Source: Vitis vinifera (lineage: Eukaryota > Streptophyta > Magnoliopsida > Vitales > Vitaceae). From it: a stretch of 64,000 nt of DNA. Shown here piece by piece: positions 24,613 to 37,123 of the stretch. How positions within the stretch are numbered: the stretch's first letter is position 1; each line of letters opens with the position of its first letter. Both the position numbers and the translations under genes were made by a program. The notes under the pieces were generated by a model. That model saw only the letters and a list, made by a program, of their open reading frames with translations, did not search any database and was not told the origin of the DNA. The stretch lies in NCBI RefSeq assembly GCF_030704535.1, contig NC_081816.1, forward strand, positions 9,412,001-9,476,000, written 5' to 3'.

Positions 24613-26846
24613 TGTCACACCCCGGTTTTCAAACTTAACAATTGATACTCAAATACAACATAAGTACTCTAAAAAATATGGGAATACAAAAATTTAAATG
24701 TTGTGTTCCTACTTGATTTTGTGTAAAAAGAGAATATGAAAACCTATTATAAAGAAGTATAAATCTTGTACAAAACTTTGTAACTATTAGTTAACAAAAT
24801 ATGATTTGTTTTACAAAAAGAACTTGTATTACGTTAATTTACATATACCAAAACCCCATGGTTCACTACGGGTAGCCCATACTACAAGTGTACATAACAA
24901 ATATACATTACATCATTTCTTCAAAAAGATTTAGTCTTTGATACAAAGGCAAAACCTCAAAACACTTTCAATGCAAGCAAACAACATCCAATCAACAGTA
25001 AAGCAATGCTCAAGTATTATTTCCAGCATAGGTCTTTTGACTTACATCTAAAGGTGGAAGGGATAGGGTGAGTTCACAACTCAGTAGGAAAGTTCATAAC
25101 CATCCTAAACATACCCTTAAAAGCCTTGGATTAAATGTATAATAGCATGCATGATAAACATTTTTATAACCATTAACAAATATGCAATAATGTCAAACAT
25201 GTATGCATGTATTTGCTGGTTTTATCCCTGTTTTTCCTCATCCATCCTTTTAGAACTGATAAACTGCTAACCCCTAACAATGTACACATCAGATATCAAT
25301 GCTCCACAAGATACTCAGTCAATATAATTATAATTATTCTGGGACTATAACCCAAGGGTAAGTTACCTTATGTCTTCTGGGACTCATACCTAAGAGAAGG
25401 ACCAACCTCGTGTCTTAAGGGACTAAAACCTAAGGGTAGGACTAACCCTATACACCCACATTGGAGTGTCTTTCTTGAGGGCTTTAGGGACTTCACCCAA
25501 AGGCCCACGGTCCCACATAAACAATATATCAAAGGATAGTGACTGTAGCTTCACATAAACACTTCCCACCAATCGATTCTTTGGATATCATATGTTATTA
25601 TTCCATATCCTTCTTGCAATGCAACCACACCATGAACCATTTCCACAACACTGAACCATGAATCTTCATACCAATATATGTTCCAATATTGTTGTAATAT
25701 TTCAATATAATAAATCGAGATGCAATGATACATTAAAACATTTCATGAAATCATATAAATGACATGAAATTCCAATAAATGTTGTAAGGAAAGAAATCAA
25801 ATACACCATGGAACAACATAAAATTCCCTACCTTACACCAACTTCCCCTTTGTGATTCTTCTATGTAGGCGATCTTTACTTATTACAAGGAACTGAAATG
25901 AAACACATAATTTAGGTTTTCTAACCATGAAAATTTATACAATTAAAACTTATGACATTTTCCTTTCTTACTAATTTTTAACAACTTACTGTTGTTAATT
26001 TTTAATTCTCATATTCTCTAATCTACAAGGCCATAGGTTTTCAAATCAAATTTGAATTGAATTAAACAATCTTTACAATGCATAAGAATATTCCCCAATT
26101 AATTACCAAACACTAATTATTTTGATTTTCCTAAAGCCTAAACAATTAACAAGTCCCAAGTGTCTAAATAACCTAATTAATCACATGTTTTACTAATCTA
26201 TTTTTCAATCAAACCAAACTAAACAAAGATGTATGCTGATCTTACCATCAATAAAATACTTAAGTTAAAAAATTTTAAACCTTAATTAATTCTAATTTTC
26301 AACTAAAACATGTTTATAACTAATTACACTCAACTTTTACACAAACTGCACCATTAATTTGTTTCAACATACCATTAGGAACCCAAATATACCAAAATTA
26401 CTAAATTAATCAACTTGCTTACCTTAAATCTTCACTTTCTCTCTCTAGATTCTCTCTCTAACCTAGGTTGCTATAGGTATAATGCTGCAAAACGAGCTAC
26501 ATGCCCTTATAAAGGGGTCTCAATCCAACCAAATAGGAGGTGGCATGCCACATGGCTACCACCAACCCCAACTTTCCCAATATTGTAATTCAGTCCTCCA
26601 AATTAACCAATATTAAACCTACAATTGCCCATTAGTCCTTTAGGTTTTCATAACTCTAATAAGCCCTAAAAACCTAATAAGCATGCTTAAGTCATTAACC
26701 AATTCCACTTAACCTTAAGTAAAGTTTAATTCATAATTAAATAAGATTAATACTAAACTAGTTTAACCATTTAATTAAGCATATTTAAAATTAAGTACTA
26801 TGATAATCATTATTCCCTGTTTAATTCATTAGTGGTAGGTATTATA
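24613..26846 (-). mobile_element. Probable Ty3/gypsy solo LTR
   Basis: About 2.23 kb, flanked by CATTA on both sides (24608-24612 and 26847-26851). On the minus strand it ends GGGGTGTGACA, nearly identical to the end of the chromovirus LTR at 50105 (GGGGCGTGACA), and starts TATAATACC, a plausible decayed TGTAATACC. Inside, the minus strand has a TATA box (TTTATAAGG, about 26505), a leader and a GGTAAGC-type donor. It also has a GAGTTGTGAACTCACCC block resembling the GGGCTGTGAGCTCATTCC block of the complete LTRs. No internal gag/pol is present, so it is best explained by LTR-LTR recombination. The start end is less certain than the finish. Confidence 0.65.
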
Positions 26847-26851
26847 CATTA

Positions 26852-27544
26852 GTCTTAGGTAGATAAAGGCTATGATGAGGTTAAGACATACTACACATTC
26901 TAGATAAAAAAATATTCATTTTACAACTCTCCTTTCCTATTTATTAAGCTTCCTTGAAAAGGGCTTCCTAGACACTAAAGTCAACCTTTGAAAGGAAAAA
27001 CACAACTTTTGATAATATCTGGATAGAGGTTTGAGTAGAAATAGAACCCCTATTTCCAAACCCATTTATCCAAGTTTAGGAAAACTTTACTAAAGCGTTG
27101 ATCAAGAGGTTTCTCTATACAATGTTCACTTGCCTGGCACTGTTTCTTCCAGTGTATGAAAGTTATATGAATTGAGTCTTTACGAGGAAAACATACAATG
27201 AAACCTAAGAATGATGATACAAAGAGTAGAAAAATAAAGTACAGAAGGTGGGAAGCCATGAAAATTTTACACTCAACTTAGGGGTGTTCTTCATTTGCAT
27301 AATCCTTCGAGCAATTCAGCGAACAGCCCCTGATTTTCAATCCATGATTAACCAATATGCCAACCTGAGTTGCAGATACTCCAGCAACTTACAGCCTTCA
27401 AAGGGTCGTCCAGTCCAATCCTGGGCTGTTTCGGAACTCATTTTGCCAACACAAGATGCCATTGAGTAGGGTTCTTGTGAAGGTGGCTGTGCAGATTGTT
27501 GAAGTCTCAGTGTCAAGCTCTCACTGGATTCATTGGCTGTTGTT
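26852..27544. other. Spacer and 3' flank of PHYC
   Basis: No separate gene. The right part (about 27250-27544) is probably the PHYC 3' UTR, since it directly follows the stop codon on the minus strand and is less AT-rich than the adjacent repeat DNA. Confidence 0.4.
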
Positions 27545-30500
27545 CTAGTGAGCCAATGGGAACTCTATGAGAATGATGAAGGATGATCCCTGTGCCTCTC
27601 TGAGATACTGAACCGTGCCGTTCATGATCTTCACAAGCTTTTGGTTGATGTATAGGCCAAGACCTTCCCTTGATACACCCTGGCTGTGGTGAAACATCTG
27701 TTGGATCAAGTCTTCTGGGATCCCAGGTGCTGGATGGGCAATCCTGCCATTATAACCAGTATCGGATTCAATGTTTTATGACATATGGGGATATTTAGAA
27801 ATGTAAATGACAAATACCACATCTACTCACAAGAAGAGAAAGTATATGGGAAGAGACCATAATCCCCACATGCAGGTAGGAGAACTTGAACCCGAGACTT
27901 CTAGTTAATTAGAGTTTTGATACTATATTATGCTATTAATTTTGTTTAAGCTATGTAGAACAGCAGGCCAAGTTGGTGAAGTATTAGATCATTCGTAGGG
28001 AAAGATAAAAACATATTGAAAGGTTTAAATGAGAATTACCGAAATTCAAGATGTACAATGTGAACCTTTGTCCCTATACACTCCCTTCTTGGAATTACTC
28101 TGAGTGCAACTGATGATCCTTCAAATGCAGGGGTGAAGAGAAGCGCATTTGTTAAGAAATCTGAAAGGACTTGTTGAAGCCTCAAGTTGTCACCATACAA
28201 AAGCATGGACGACACTTCAGCAGGTGAATCATAGATGATCTCCACCCGACGCTCCCGGCTCAGAATCATCGCTTGACTTATGACAACCTCCAAAACTTCC
28301 CCTAGGTTAAACTCACCAGAATTCAATTCCATATAGCTGAAAATGGGTATCACATGGATCAAATGTTGTTCAAACATTTCCAAAAGTACAAGGAAGAAAG
28401 CAATAAAGATACAATGCAAGAAGGTTAGCTGCTAATGGTGCATGCCATGAATAAAACAACAAAAGGAAACAAATAAAAAGGAAAATGCAACATAGCATGA
28501 TTTCAAATACACTGATTCTTATATAAGATACATAAAGAAATAAAATATACAAGTTAATCAGGAAGAAAAGACCATCCAAAGACCATAACAAATAAATTTG
28601 CTGCATTACTCAAGCAGATAGACAAGAAATGATGAACATCCTCAAGAAGAGTGCATGGGGTTGATTATTATCAAATTGTGTTAACTATATTAGGTTTCTC
28701 AGTTTTGTGATTCAATAAACGGTCTAACCTGCTTCCTTTCTTTGTAGGTTTATGTTTTTTTTCATAGCTGATGTTATTAGAGTGGCAGTCATATCAAGCC
28801 AACCATTTGGATCAGCAAGATAAATCCTGCTGGATCACTTCAGCCTCTGCCAAAAAGCTATTATCTTCCTCTAAAGGCATAAGATCTTAAAAACATTCTA
28901 CTGATTCAATGATGCCCCTTAGCATTCTTTAGAAATGTATCCCAACCATCCTCGCACTGTTCTATTTTCAATCCCAACAGTCCAAGTTCTAGAGACGAAC
29001 AAGAATATGGTTTCCAAAACATTTTATCAAATGTTTGAGATGATTTGAATTATTTCACTCAAAATAATTCAAATATCATCAGACTTCTAGGAAAGAACTC
29101 ATCATGGGTCACATCTACAGCTGCTTCATGCAGTTAACATCTATATTAGCCGTTTCATTGATGGCAAGAGGGAAAATTGCTTAGCAATAACCTTAAGTAT
29201 GTAAACAAGCATAGAAATAAACACTACAGTTGAAAGACCATACCATTCCTCAATGCTCTCGAGATCAGTGTCATCAACGATCTTTGTTAATTGTTCTTGA
29301 CACATCATGCTTGTCCTCAGGAATTTTTTCTGGTCTTGACTTAGCTCAGATGAGTCCATCAGATTCTGAATGAACATTATTCCATTTAAAGGCTTCCTGA
29401 TCTGCTGACGAATATATGCCAATTTCTTGAGGCTATCAGCTGCAGCCTGTTCCGATATTCTCTGCACCTGCATGGCGTGTTGAAGTTCAGGACTAGCCAC
29501 GTGCAAAAAACACAAAACCCCAGTGATCTTTCCCTCTGCATCAGTCCTTTTGTTTGCAGAAAGTAATGCTTCAATGTATTTACCGTGCTGATCAAAGAAC
29601 CCAAATAACAATTTCTGTGCATCCTGACCTGCAATGGCTCCATTTAGTAATATCCTGAGCTTGGTTAATGTGTCATGATCTTTAACCTGACAACCAAAAT
29701 TATTGACCGTAAAAACCTCCCCGAGAAGCATCCTATCAGTGGCTTCTTCTCTCTTCAGACCAGACAAGTTTTGCATTGCATCATTCCATTCCAAGCATCG
29801 ACCATGCTCGTCCATCATAAAAATGGGAGGAATTAGTGCAGATGGGTTCCGCACAATTCCAACATAATCACCTTGGATACGAGTATATTTGTCCATAACC
29901 ATCTTTTGCCCTGTGATATCTTGCCCAACGAAGCAAACCCCTACGACATTATCCTTTATGTCTCGGCTACAACATGCATTAACTACCAATATAACAGGGC
30001 CATTGTTTTCCTGGGGACCAAATGTCTTGAGTTTGATCTCAACATTTTGCTCTTCTATACCTGCCATTTACTGTGAAATCAGATTGAGATCCCTCATGTA
30101 TGTCTCAAAAAGAACAGAAAAATATAAAGAATGATGTACAGAAGTGGGAGAGGTGGAACTCAACAAGCAAAGTTCAATTATTTTGAACTTCAAATAGTGA
30201 TGTTCGTAATAGCAGAAAGTTCAATTGACCAAAGCTACGCTATCTGCCTTCTTCTTCATAAGTAAATAAATATGACAATAAAAAAATGAGCATCACAAAG
30301 GGGAAAACTATGATGTCTGCCTTAATTTGACGAGCTGGGCATGTAGTGGGTACAAATCTAGAATAAATTATACAACTACTCACAAGAGCAAAGGATGTAG
30401 TTCCATCTCCTTAAAAATAATTTTCATGAGATTGGCACAAGCGGCATTCATGCAAATATAAAGTCAAGCCCAAGCAGTGAGCCTGTTTAGTCTATTATGT

Positions 30501-32876
30501 TTAATATTCAGAAGCGTGAAAAAAGCCCATGTATATACACCTTATGCCAGATGCTCATATAACTTGAAAAACTCAACCTTCTACCGAGCAATATATTTCT
30601 TATTCCCTACATATAAGTGTACAGGTAAAAAAACATCCAACAGAAAAACTATCTGATCATGATCAAGTCACACATTTAAACCTAAGATTGAAAAAAAAAT
30701 GTTCAGAGGAACAAATTCAAAACAAACCTAGCACCACTGTACAAATTTCTGAGTGTAAAAGACAAAGATTTGCAGATATGACATAATTCGCAATTAATGA
30801 GCTAAAAGCACAAAGGTAAAGTTTAGTGACACCTTGCAATGCCATGGAGAGCATCTTCTTCACCATGTCGGCTGAATCATTCTCAACAAGATTAATTAAG
30901 GGCATGCCAATGGCTTGCTGCATGATCAATCCTGTTAGCTCGGCCGCTTTGTTATTCCACCCATTTATGCAACCAGCGGCATCAACAGCCAGGATGGGAA
31001 CAGAAGCTGTTTCAATAAGACGAACCATTTCATTTGTGACTATGCGCAAGTCATCAGCCATTTTTATGCTGGCATCAACTGATGGAACATTCACAATCAT
31101 TTTAGAGTCATCTGCGCTCTTATCCTGCAAGGAGCCTCTCAATATCAGCTGCAAGGAATGGATGGCATCCATTTCCACATCTTCCCAAGGTAGGCTCCGC
31201 CGCTTTACCACCTCCAGAAAAGCCTTGAATGAGGATCTAGGGTGCATCTTTCTCCCATCATCCTTATCATCAGGATCATGTTTTGCACCACCCCACTTAA
31301 TCTCCTTTGCCGTGTGGGACCGGAACCAAAAAAGGAAATCGTTTGAATTAATCTTAACGGCAGCAATCCCACAAACTGCATCACCAAGAACTGAGGCAGC
31401 TGGGTAGCCAGCTTCCATCAGGCTATCAGTACTTAAGCCTGTACTCCCACTGTGGTACTCAAGAAGCCACTCAACTATATCTCTAATCTGTGCCTCTGTA
31501 GGGGTGACCCCAAGCAACCAAAATTTCTTCTGGTAGTAGAGCGCAGCTCCATCACACCTAACCAGGTCCATCACATTGGGTGATTGAGTAACAATTCCTA
31601 CAGGTGCATCTCTAAGGAGCATGTCGCAAAGCACGGTTTGTGTCTGCAAAATATGCTTCTCCTTCATTTGGGCAGCTAGCTCCATTTCCTTGCTAATTTG
31701 TACACCAAAAACTTGAACCAAAAACTCACAGGCATACCTCAAAGGGAACGGAACAAACCTAGGGCTTGTATTATGGCAAACCACCAAGCCCCACAATTTT
31801 CTTCCCTTTTGTTGCTCACTCTCTGTATCATCATCTTCCTCATTGATGGTCACAGACATCACAAGCGATGCAACCGAACCCATATTCGCCATGTACTGTG
31901 CATGACACCCATGAGGAGATCTCAATGTGGATCCACAGAGGCTCAATGGCTGAGCTAATCTTTTGTTTTGAATAACTTTAACAGGCGGGGCCAAACAATC
32001 ACATATCATCCTAACCTTATTTTTCATGAAGAGGAATCTTGAAGCTTGTGGTATATCAGTAGCTGGGTAATGCAAACCAAGATAGGGTTCCAAGTCGGGT
32101 TTGCGGCACTCTGCAATAACTTCCCCATGCTCATCCTCATGAAATTTATACACCATCACTCGATCATAACCCGTTAATTCACTCGCTTCCTTGACTAACA
32201 CGTCACATAACAGTGATATATTCCCACTTGGCAAAGATTGCAATCTTGAAATGGCTTTGGCAGCAAGCTTATATGACTTTAATGCCCCAGCCGCTGTAAC
32301 TGGGACATCAGCTGGATTCACTGGCTCCAAATCTATAATTAACCCTACATCAATTCGGTGCAGAATTGCATAGAAGGGCTTACCGGAGTTTCTACAATGG
32401 ACCAATATGGGATTGAGGAGATTGACTTCCCCAAAATTGGCTGCTTTCTGCAAGGCAGCTGCCCCCGAGGATCGAAAGAGTGTCCGAACATCTGTTCCAA
32501 TTGCCAAGGCCTCTTGCTGCTCAATGCTTGGAACAGCATGTGGGGCTAAGTCCAACATTTCAGGGGCATTTTCGCTGTAGGCAAGAACTGTGAGATTCTG
32601 CTCATCAACTGCAATCATGCAGCCAAATGGTTGGATCAGGTTTCCCCTCTGCATCTTTTGGAGGTAAGCTGAGACCGTAGAAGAGGGGACATCACTAGTG
32701 GAACTTGAGATATTGAAGTCAACTGAAGCAGAGTAATCAAAATGACGTTCAGACTCCTCAAAGTTCACATGAAGCTGGGCATCAATTGGGGTCTGTGCCA
32801 CCACACGGGCGCCATGTTTTGATCGAGCAGAGCTGCTCCTAGAACAATTCGTCTTGTTAGTAGACTTTGAGGACAT
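27545..32876 (-). CDS. PHYC: Phytochrome C
   Basis: Red/far-red photoreceptor carrying a covalently bound phytochromobilin; cytosolic as Pr and partly nuclear after light activation. Exons 30833-32876, 29244-30060, 28040-28336 and 27545-27743 splice in phase (GT/AG) to 1118 residues, the normal phytochrome length and intron pattern. The Ser/Arg-rich N-terminal extension ([20 protein letters not shown]) is followed by PAS/GAF/PHY photosensory domains. The chromophore cysteine is Cys324 in [16 protein letters not shown], and [13 protein letters not shown] and the PHY tongue WGGAKHDP are visible. Two PAS repeats follow (about 620-890) and then the histidine-kinase-like module, which ends in EFPLAH. 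Overall sequence is closest to PHYC as I recall it. An in-frame ATG 15 nt upstream exists (32891), but the MSSKS start fits the family. A 5' UTR intron (about 32909-33779) is inferred from splice consensus. Confidence 0.96.
27830..27960 (-). repeat. Possible tRNA-derived SINE fragment in PHYC intron 3
   Basis: On the minus strand GTCTCGGGTTCAAGTTC resembles an RNA polymerase III B box. It is preceded by AGTATCAAAACTC and followed by CATGTGGGGATTAT, an order seen in plant SINEs. No clear A box, poly-A/T tail or target duplication was delimited. Confidence 0.3.
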
Positions 32877-34550
32877 CTTTTCTTCTCCCACCAGCTCCTT
32901 TAATCAATCTGATCCATGAAACTGGAGTAGTAATACGAAACCTTCCACCATAAAATCCCAAAGTATATACTCCAAGAAGAAAAAAAAAACAGAAGAATAT
33001 CACAGAAGAGAAAAACCAAAATCAAATCCAAAGCCCAAACAAATTAGTTCCTCTCTATCAAGTAGAATCTACGGGACCCAGGAATCATCATGAAAGGGGT
33101 AATAGTGAAACCCACCACAAAACATAAAAGAAATCCCTTTCCTTTATCGCCAGAGCCCATGTAGCCATTCAAAGCTCGATAAAAGGAAGTTGATAATTCA
33201 CAGAGTACGCATGATTCGATTCTCAACAGATAAAGGCACCAAAGTAAAGGGAAAGAAAAGGGTCAACAAAAACGGATTCTCCAAGAACATCAATAAAGTG
33301 GGTTCTCCTTATTGCCTCCAAAAAGTCCCTCCATAAACAATGAAGAACTACTACCCAGATAGTCAAATCATACAAACCCAGATTGCATAACTTCCAAATC
33401 TATTGAGACGCATCCACAGAATCGCTTTGCATTGCCTAATTCCACTAAGCAGCAACTTATATCTCCGTTCTCTTCAGTACCTCCATAAGCCCCTTTGGGC
33501 CCTCAAGAAACAAAACCCAGATAGATACGCCAAAATCACCAGTGACCCATTACTCAAATTCTTCAACCCTCACACAGAATTCAAGTAATCAAAACCGTTT
33601 CTTCCAACCCATACCTGAAACGTTCATACCTGAGGGGATAAAACCTCAAACCCCCAAACCAAAACAGAACACAGAGCTCCAAAAAGACCGAATAAATAAC
33701 CAAAAGAAACTGACAGAGTTGCGAGTGTGTAACTGACCATCAAATTTGCAAGACATGGATCAGCAACACGTGAACCCACCTGATTTCTGAAGCTGACCCA
33801 TGAACCCTGAAGCTCGAAACTTGCAACCAAAATTAAACAAAGATGAATCTGAAGATTGAAGCCACTATCTTCTTCTCATGGAATTTGTTTCATAGTGTGT
33901 TTTTCTGGTAAACTACTTTCCAATTTTCCACTCAATAGTTAAACGAGGAGACTTGGATTGCTTACTTCAAATGAGGCAACGGAGAGGTGAATCCTTGTCG
34001 GATATGGCCTTGGGAAAGAGACTTCTACACTGTTGAGTAATACGCTCCAACCTCATCAATCTTCCTCTTTTGCTTCATGAAAACGATAAATTGAGCATGA
34101 ATGGCTTTGAATTTATTACGCACAATTACATCACGTTTGTTTGGATTGTAAGAAAAATAATTCAACTTCTCAGACCTTTTCAGTTCTGCTGCTTCATCAT
34201 AAATGTTTTAAATATATTTTTATTTTATTCTATAATTTATAATGAAATTCACACCCTAAAACAAAATTCTACTTGCATTTATTAGTGATGAATAAGTGGT
34301 AAGAATTAAAGTTTTTTTAAAAGAAATTAAATAAAAATAAAATATTTTCTATTACTTAAAATATCCTTTTTTATAGAAATTATGTATAATTTAAATTTTA
34401 AAAATTATTTTAAATATATATTAATTAATTAAAATAATTAAAATTATTTTATTTATATAATATGCTATAAAAAAATTATAAATAGTGAAGGAATTTCTAG
34501 AAGTATGTGTATAAAATTATTAAAACATACGTCTACCGTACGTCTTCTTT
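32877..34550. other. PHYC 5' leader, inferred leader intron and proximal promoter
   Basis: On the minus strand an acceptor TGGATCAG (ending at 32909) and a donor CAG/GTGGGT (33780/33779) would remove an 871-nt leader intron, as is common for phytochrome genes. The leader exon would be upstream of 33780, with transcription probably starting around 33850-34000. 34200-34500 is AT-rich with no recognised gene. Confidence 0.45.
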
Positions 34551-34718
34551 AAAGAGAAAAGGAGACTTCTTTTTCAGTGCTCAATGAAATGACTGATTTG
34601 GCCCGACGGTACGGAGCTTTTGGGCACGGGGAATGCGAGGTCTTGTTTGGTAATTTAATAATAATAAAATTATTCTTGAAAGTAGGTGGTCCCAAGGCTG
34701 CGTGAAAGTGGCTGACGG

Positions 34719-34808
34719 CACGTGGGTGGATGACGCGTGGCGGAATAAGGACCACAGGTTGTGTGTGGGGCTGATACGGATAGCGAAGACACGTGATCTT
34801 GCCACGTG
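34719..34808. promoter_or_regulatory. Cluster of three G-boxes upstream of PHYC
   Basis: CACGTG occurs at 34719-34724, 34790-34795 and 34803-34808, the outer two within GGCACGTGGG and GCCACGTGGC contexts. G-boxes are bound by bZIP and bHLH factors such as HY5 and PIFs. They lie roughly 0.8-0.9 kb upstream of the inferred PHYC leader; a link to PHYC expression is inference. Confidence 0.5.
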
Positions 34809-34902
34809 GCTAACGTACCTTCTTTTTTCTCATGTCTCAACAAATGGGGAGTATGGATTTAAATTTGCAATGTGTTGAGGAAAATAATTAATAAATAATT
34901 TA

Positions 34903-35908
34903 CAATATTTTTAGAATCGCATCGATTCAATAATCGGAAAAGTTATCGATTTACAGTTCACTGGTCGGACGAGCGGTCGAATCACGATCGAATCGGTGAC
35001 GTCATAAATATATAATTTATAAATTATTAAAATTTAAAATAATTATAAAAATAAAAATAATAATTTATATATTATTTTAAAATTAAAATTTTATTTGAAA
35101 TTTAGAAAATTAGTTTCAAATTATAAATTCAAATTAAAATCATAATTTAAATTTAAAATTCATTTTAAAATTAAAAAACTCATTTTAAAATCAAGAATTT
35201 ATTTAAAATTGTAATATTTTCATTAATTTAAAAAGCATAAGTTTTAAATATCATAAAATAATAAATATAAAAGGAAATAAATAGTAATGAGATAAGGTAA
35301 AAAATAATTTTAAAAAAAATCTGGAAGAAGAGAGGAGAGGAGCGGGCAGTGGGGTTTTCGGGGGTGGGTTTCCACTTCCAGCGCAGGGTAGGGGGCTTCC
35401 GACGGACATTTCCAGCGTCGGGTGGGAGGTTTCTGATGGGCAAAAAGGGGAAAGCTTTTCGGCTTTTCTAGTGCAAAGGGTTCCAACACAGGGGAGGAGA
35501 GTGTTTTCCAGTGCGAGGGGTTCCTGCGAGCAAGAAGAACTTTTTCGGCGAGAGCAAACAGGGGGTGGTGGTGTTCCAGTGGGGTCGCGGGCTGGCTTTG
35601 CAAGAGTGGCGGGGGTCCTACTGGCAAGGCTTTTCCGGCGTGGGGACAAGGAGGGTTCCAACGGGGTTACCGGGAGGGTTTCGACGGAGAAGAAGAGTTT
35701 TTCCAGCGGGGTGGCTTTGCAAGTGGGGTGGGGGAAAATAAAAAATAAAAAATTGAACCGGACAGTTCATCCAGTTCGTCGATCGAACCATCGGCTTAAC
35801 TGGTCCAATTCCAGTTTGACCATTTTTCGGCCCATTGACCGGACTGGACCGGAATCGTGATCGACCAACAGTCGGACCGGCCGGTCTGGTCCGGTTTTTA
35901 AAACCATG
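34903..35908. mobile_element. Non-autonomous hAT derivative
   Basis: 1,006 bp, flanked by exact 8-bp duplications ATAATTTA (34895-34902 and 35909-35916). Its ends (CAATATTTTTAGAATCG left, GGTTTTTAAAACCATG right) match those of the hAT at 19768-23826. The left subterminal segment also matches (GAAAAGTTA..., then GTGACGTCATAAATATATA). It has no transposase. The interior is an AT-rich left half and a strongly G-rich right half (about 35325-35740). Open frames in the G-rich part are low-complexity and are not called genes. Confidence 0.9.
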
Positions 35909-36224
35909 ATAATTTAAGTAAATGGGTTTGATAATTAATCGAACATATTAATTAGAACTTGTTTGGATCCCGAAATCTTATGATTAAAAAAAAAAAAAAC
36001 TTAATATAAACCTTAGAAAAATATATATATTTTTTTTTAAAAGGAAAATTTTTATTGGAAGCAATATAAAAAAAAATTCATAGTTATTGAAACTTTGAGA
36101 ATATTAATATTGTTTTATAAAAACCATGACTTTTGTTTTAACTTCGACCTAACGTTACCATCAATAATGTGAAGTTCTTCTAAACGAGGCTTTAAAAGTA
36201 TATTAATAAAGATAATAAAATAAT

Positions 36225-36564
36225 TATTATAAAACGAGGATAAATGCAACACAAGTCAAAAGTAGTAGAGATAAAATATATATTACTTTAACAATATATA
36301 TAAGGGTAAAAATGAGTCAAAGAAGAGAGTTGAGAGAAAAAGAGAAATTTCTTTTTTACTTAGGGATGCATATTATAGGGGATGGAAAACCCTTTCATAG
36401 GTTTTCCAAATGGCTTCCATTAATATTCCCAATAATGAATATTAATGAAACTCATAAATAACATTAATGGTTTCCATTAATGAGTATTAATGAAAGTCAT
36501 AAATAATACTTAATTAACATTTATTATAATTAATGTAGTGACATTCATTACTTCAGTTATAACA
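36225..36564 (-). repeat. Copia 3' LTR
   Basis: 340 bp. On the minus strand it begins TGTTATAACTGAAGTAATG. The opposite end reads TATTATAAAACGAGG on the plus strand where the partner LTR has TGTTGTGAAATGATG, showing G-to-A changes at the terminus. Confidence 0.9.
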
Positions 36565-37123
36565 CTCCCCCTTGGATGTCCACTACATTCAAGAATATGC
36601 CTCATTAAAGCCTTGCTAGTAAAAAGCCCTATGGGAAAAACCTAGCGAAGGAAAAAGAATACAATATTCTTATAATTCTTTAAATTGCTCTTGGTATGTT
36701 AGGACTGTCTCGTTAAAAACCTTGTCAATAAAACCCAGTAGGACAACACCTGGACGAAGGAAAAAAGAGTATAGCATACTAACACCCTTTTACAAGCATA
36801 CTCCCCTTCATGTTGATATCCTTGAGTTAACGCATTCCAATCCTGTGTATTAATTTCCTGAATGTTGAGGTTGGCAATGATTTTGTGAATAAATATGCTA
36901 GATTATCACTTGAGCGTATTTGTTGCACATCAATTTCACCACTCTTCTAGAGTTCATGTGTATAAAAGAATTTTGGTGAAATGTGTTTAATTTTATATCC
37001 TTTAATATAACCCCCTGTTATTTGTGCAATGCATGCAGCATTATTTTCAAATAATATTGTCGAGTCACTTTTGATAGAGAAGAGTCCACATGATTCCCGA
37101 ATATGTTGGATCATAAATCTTAG

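Noticed and set aside
30826-31407. 193-codon plus-strand frame
   Set aside because: It is the mirror of PHYC exon 1 codon structure, not an independent gene.
35251-35860. Overlapping open frames on both strands in the G-rich block
   Set aside because: They lie wholly within a non-autonomous hAT derivative, are low-complexity Pro/Ser or Gly/Arg-rich, overlap in all frames and show no domain.
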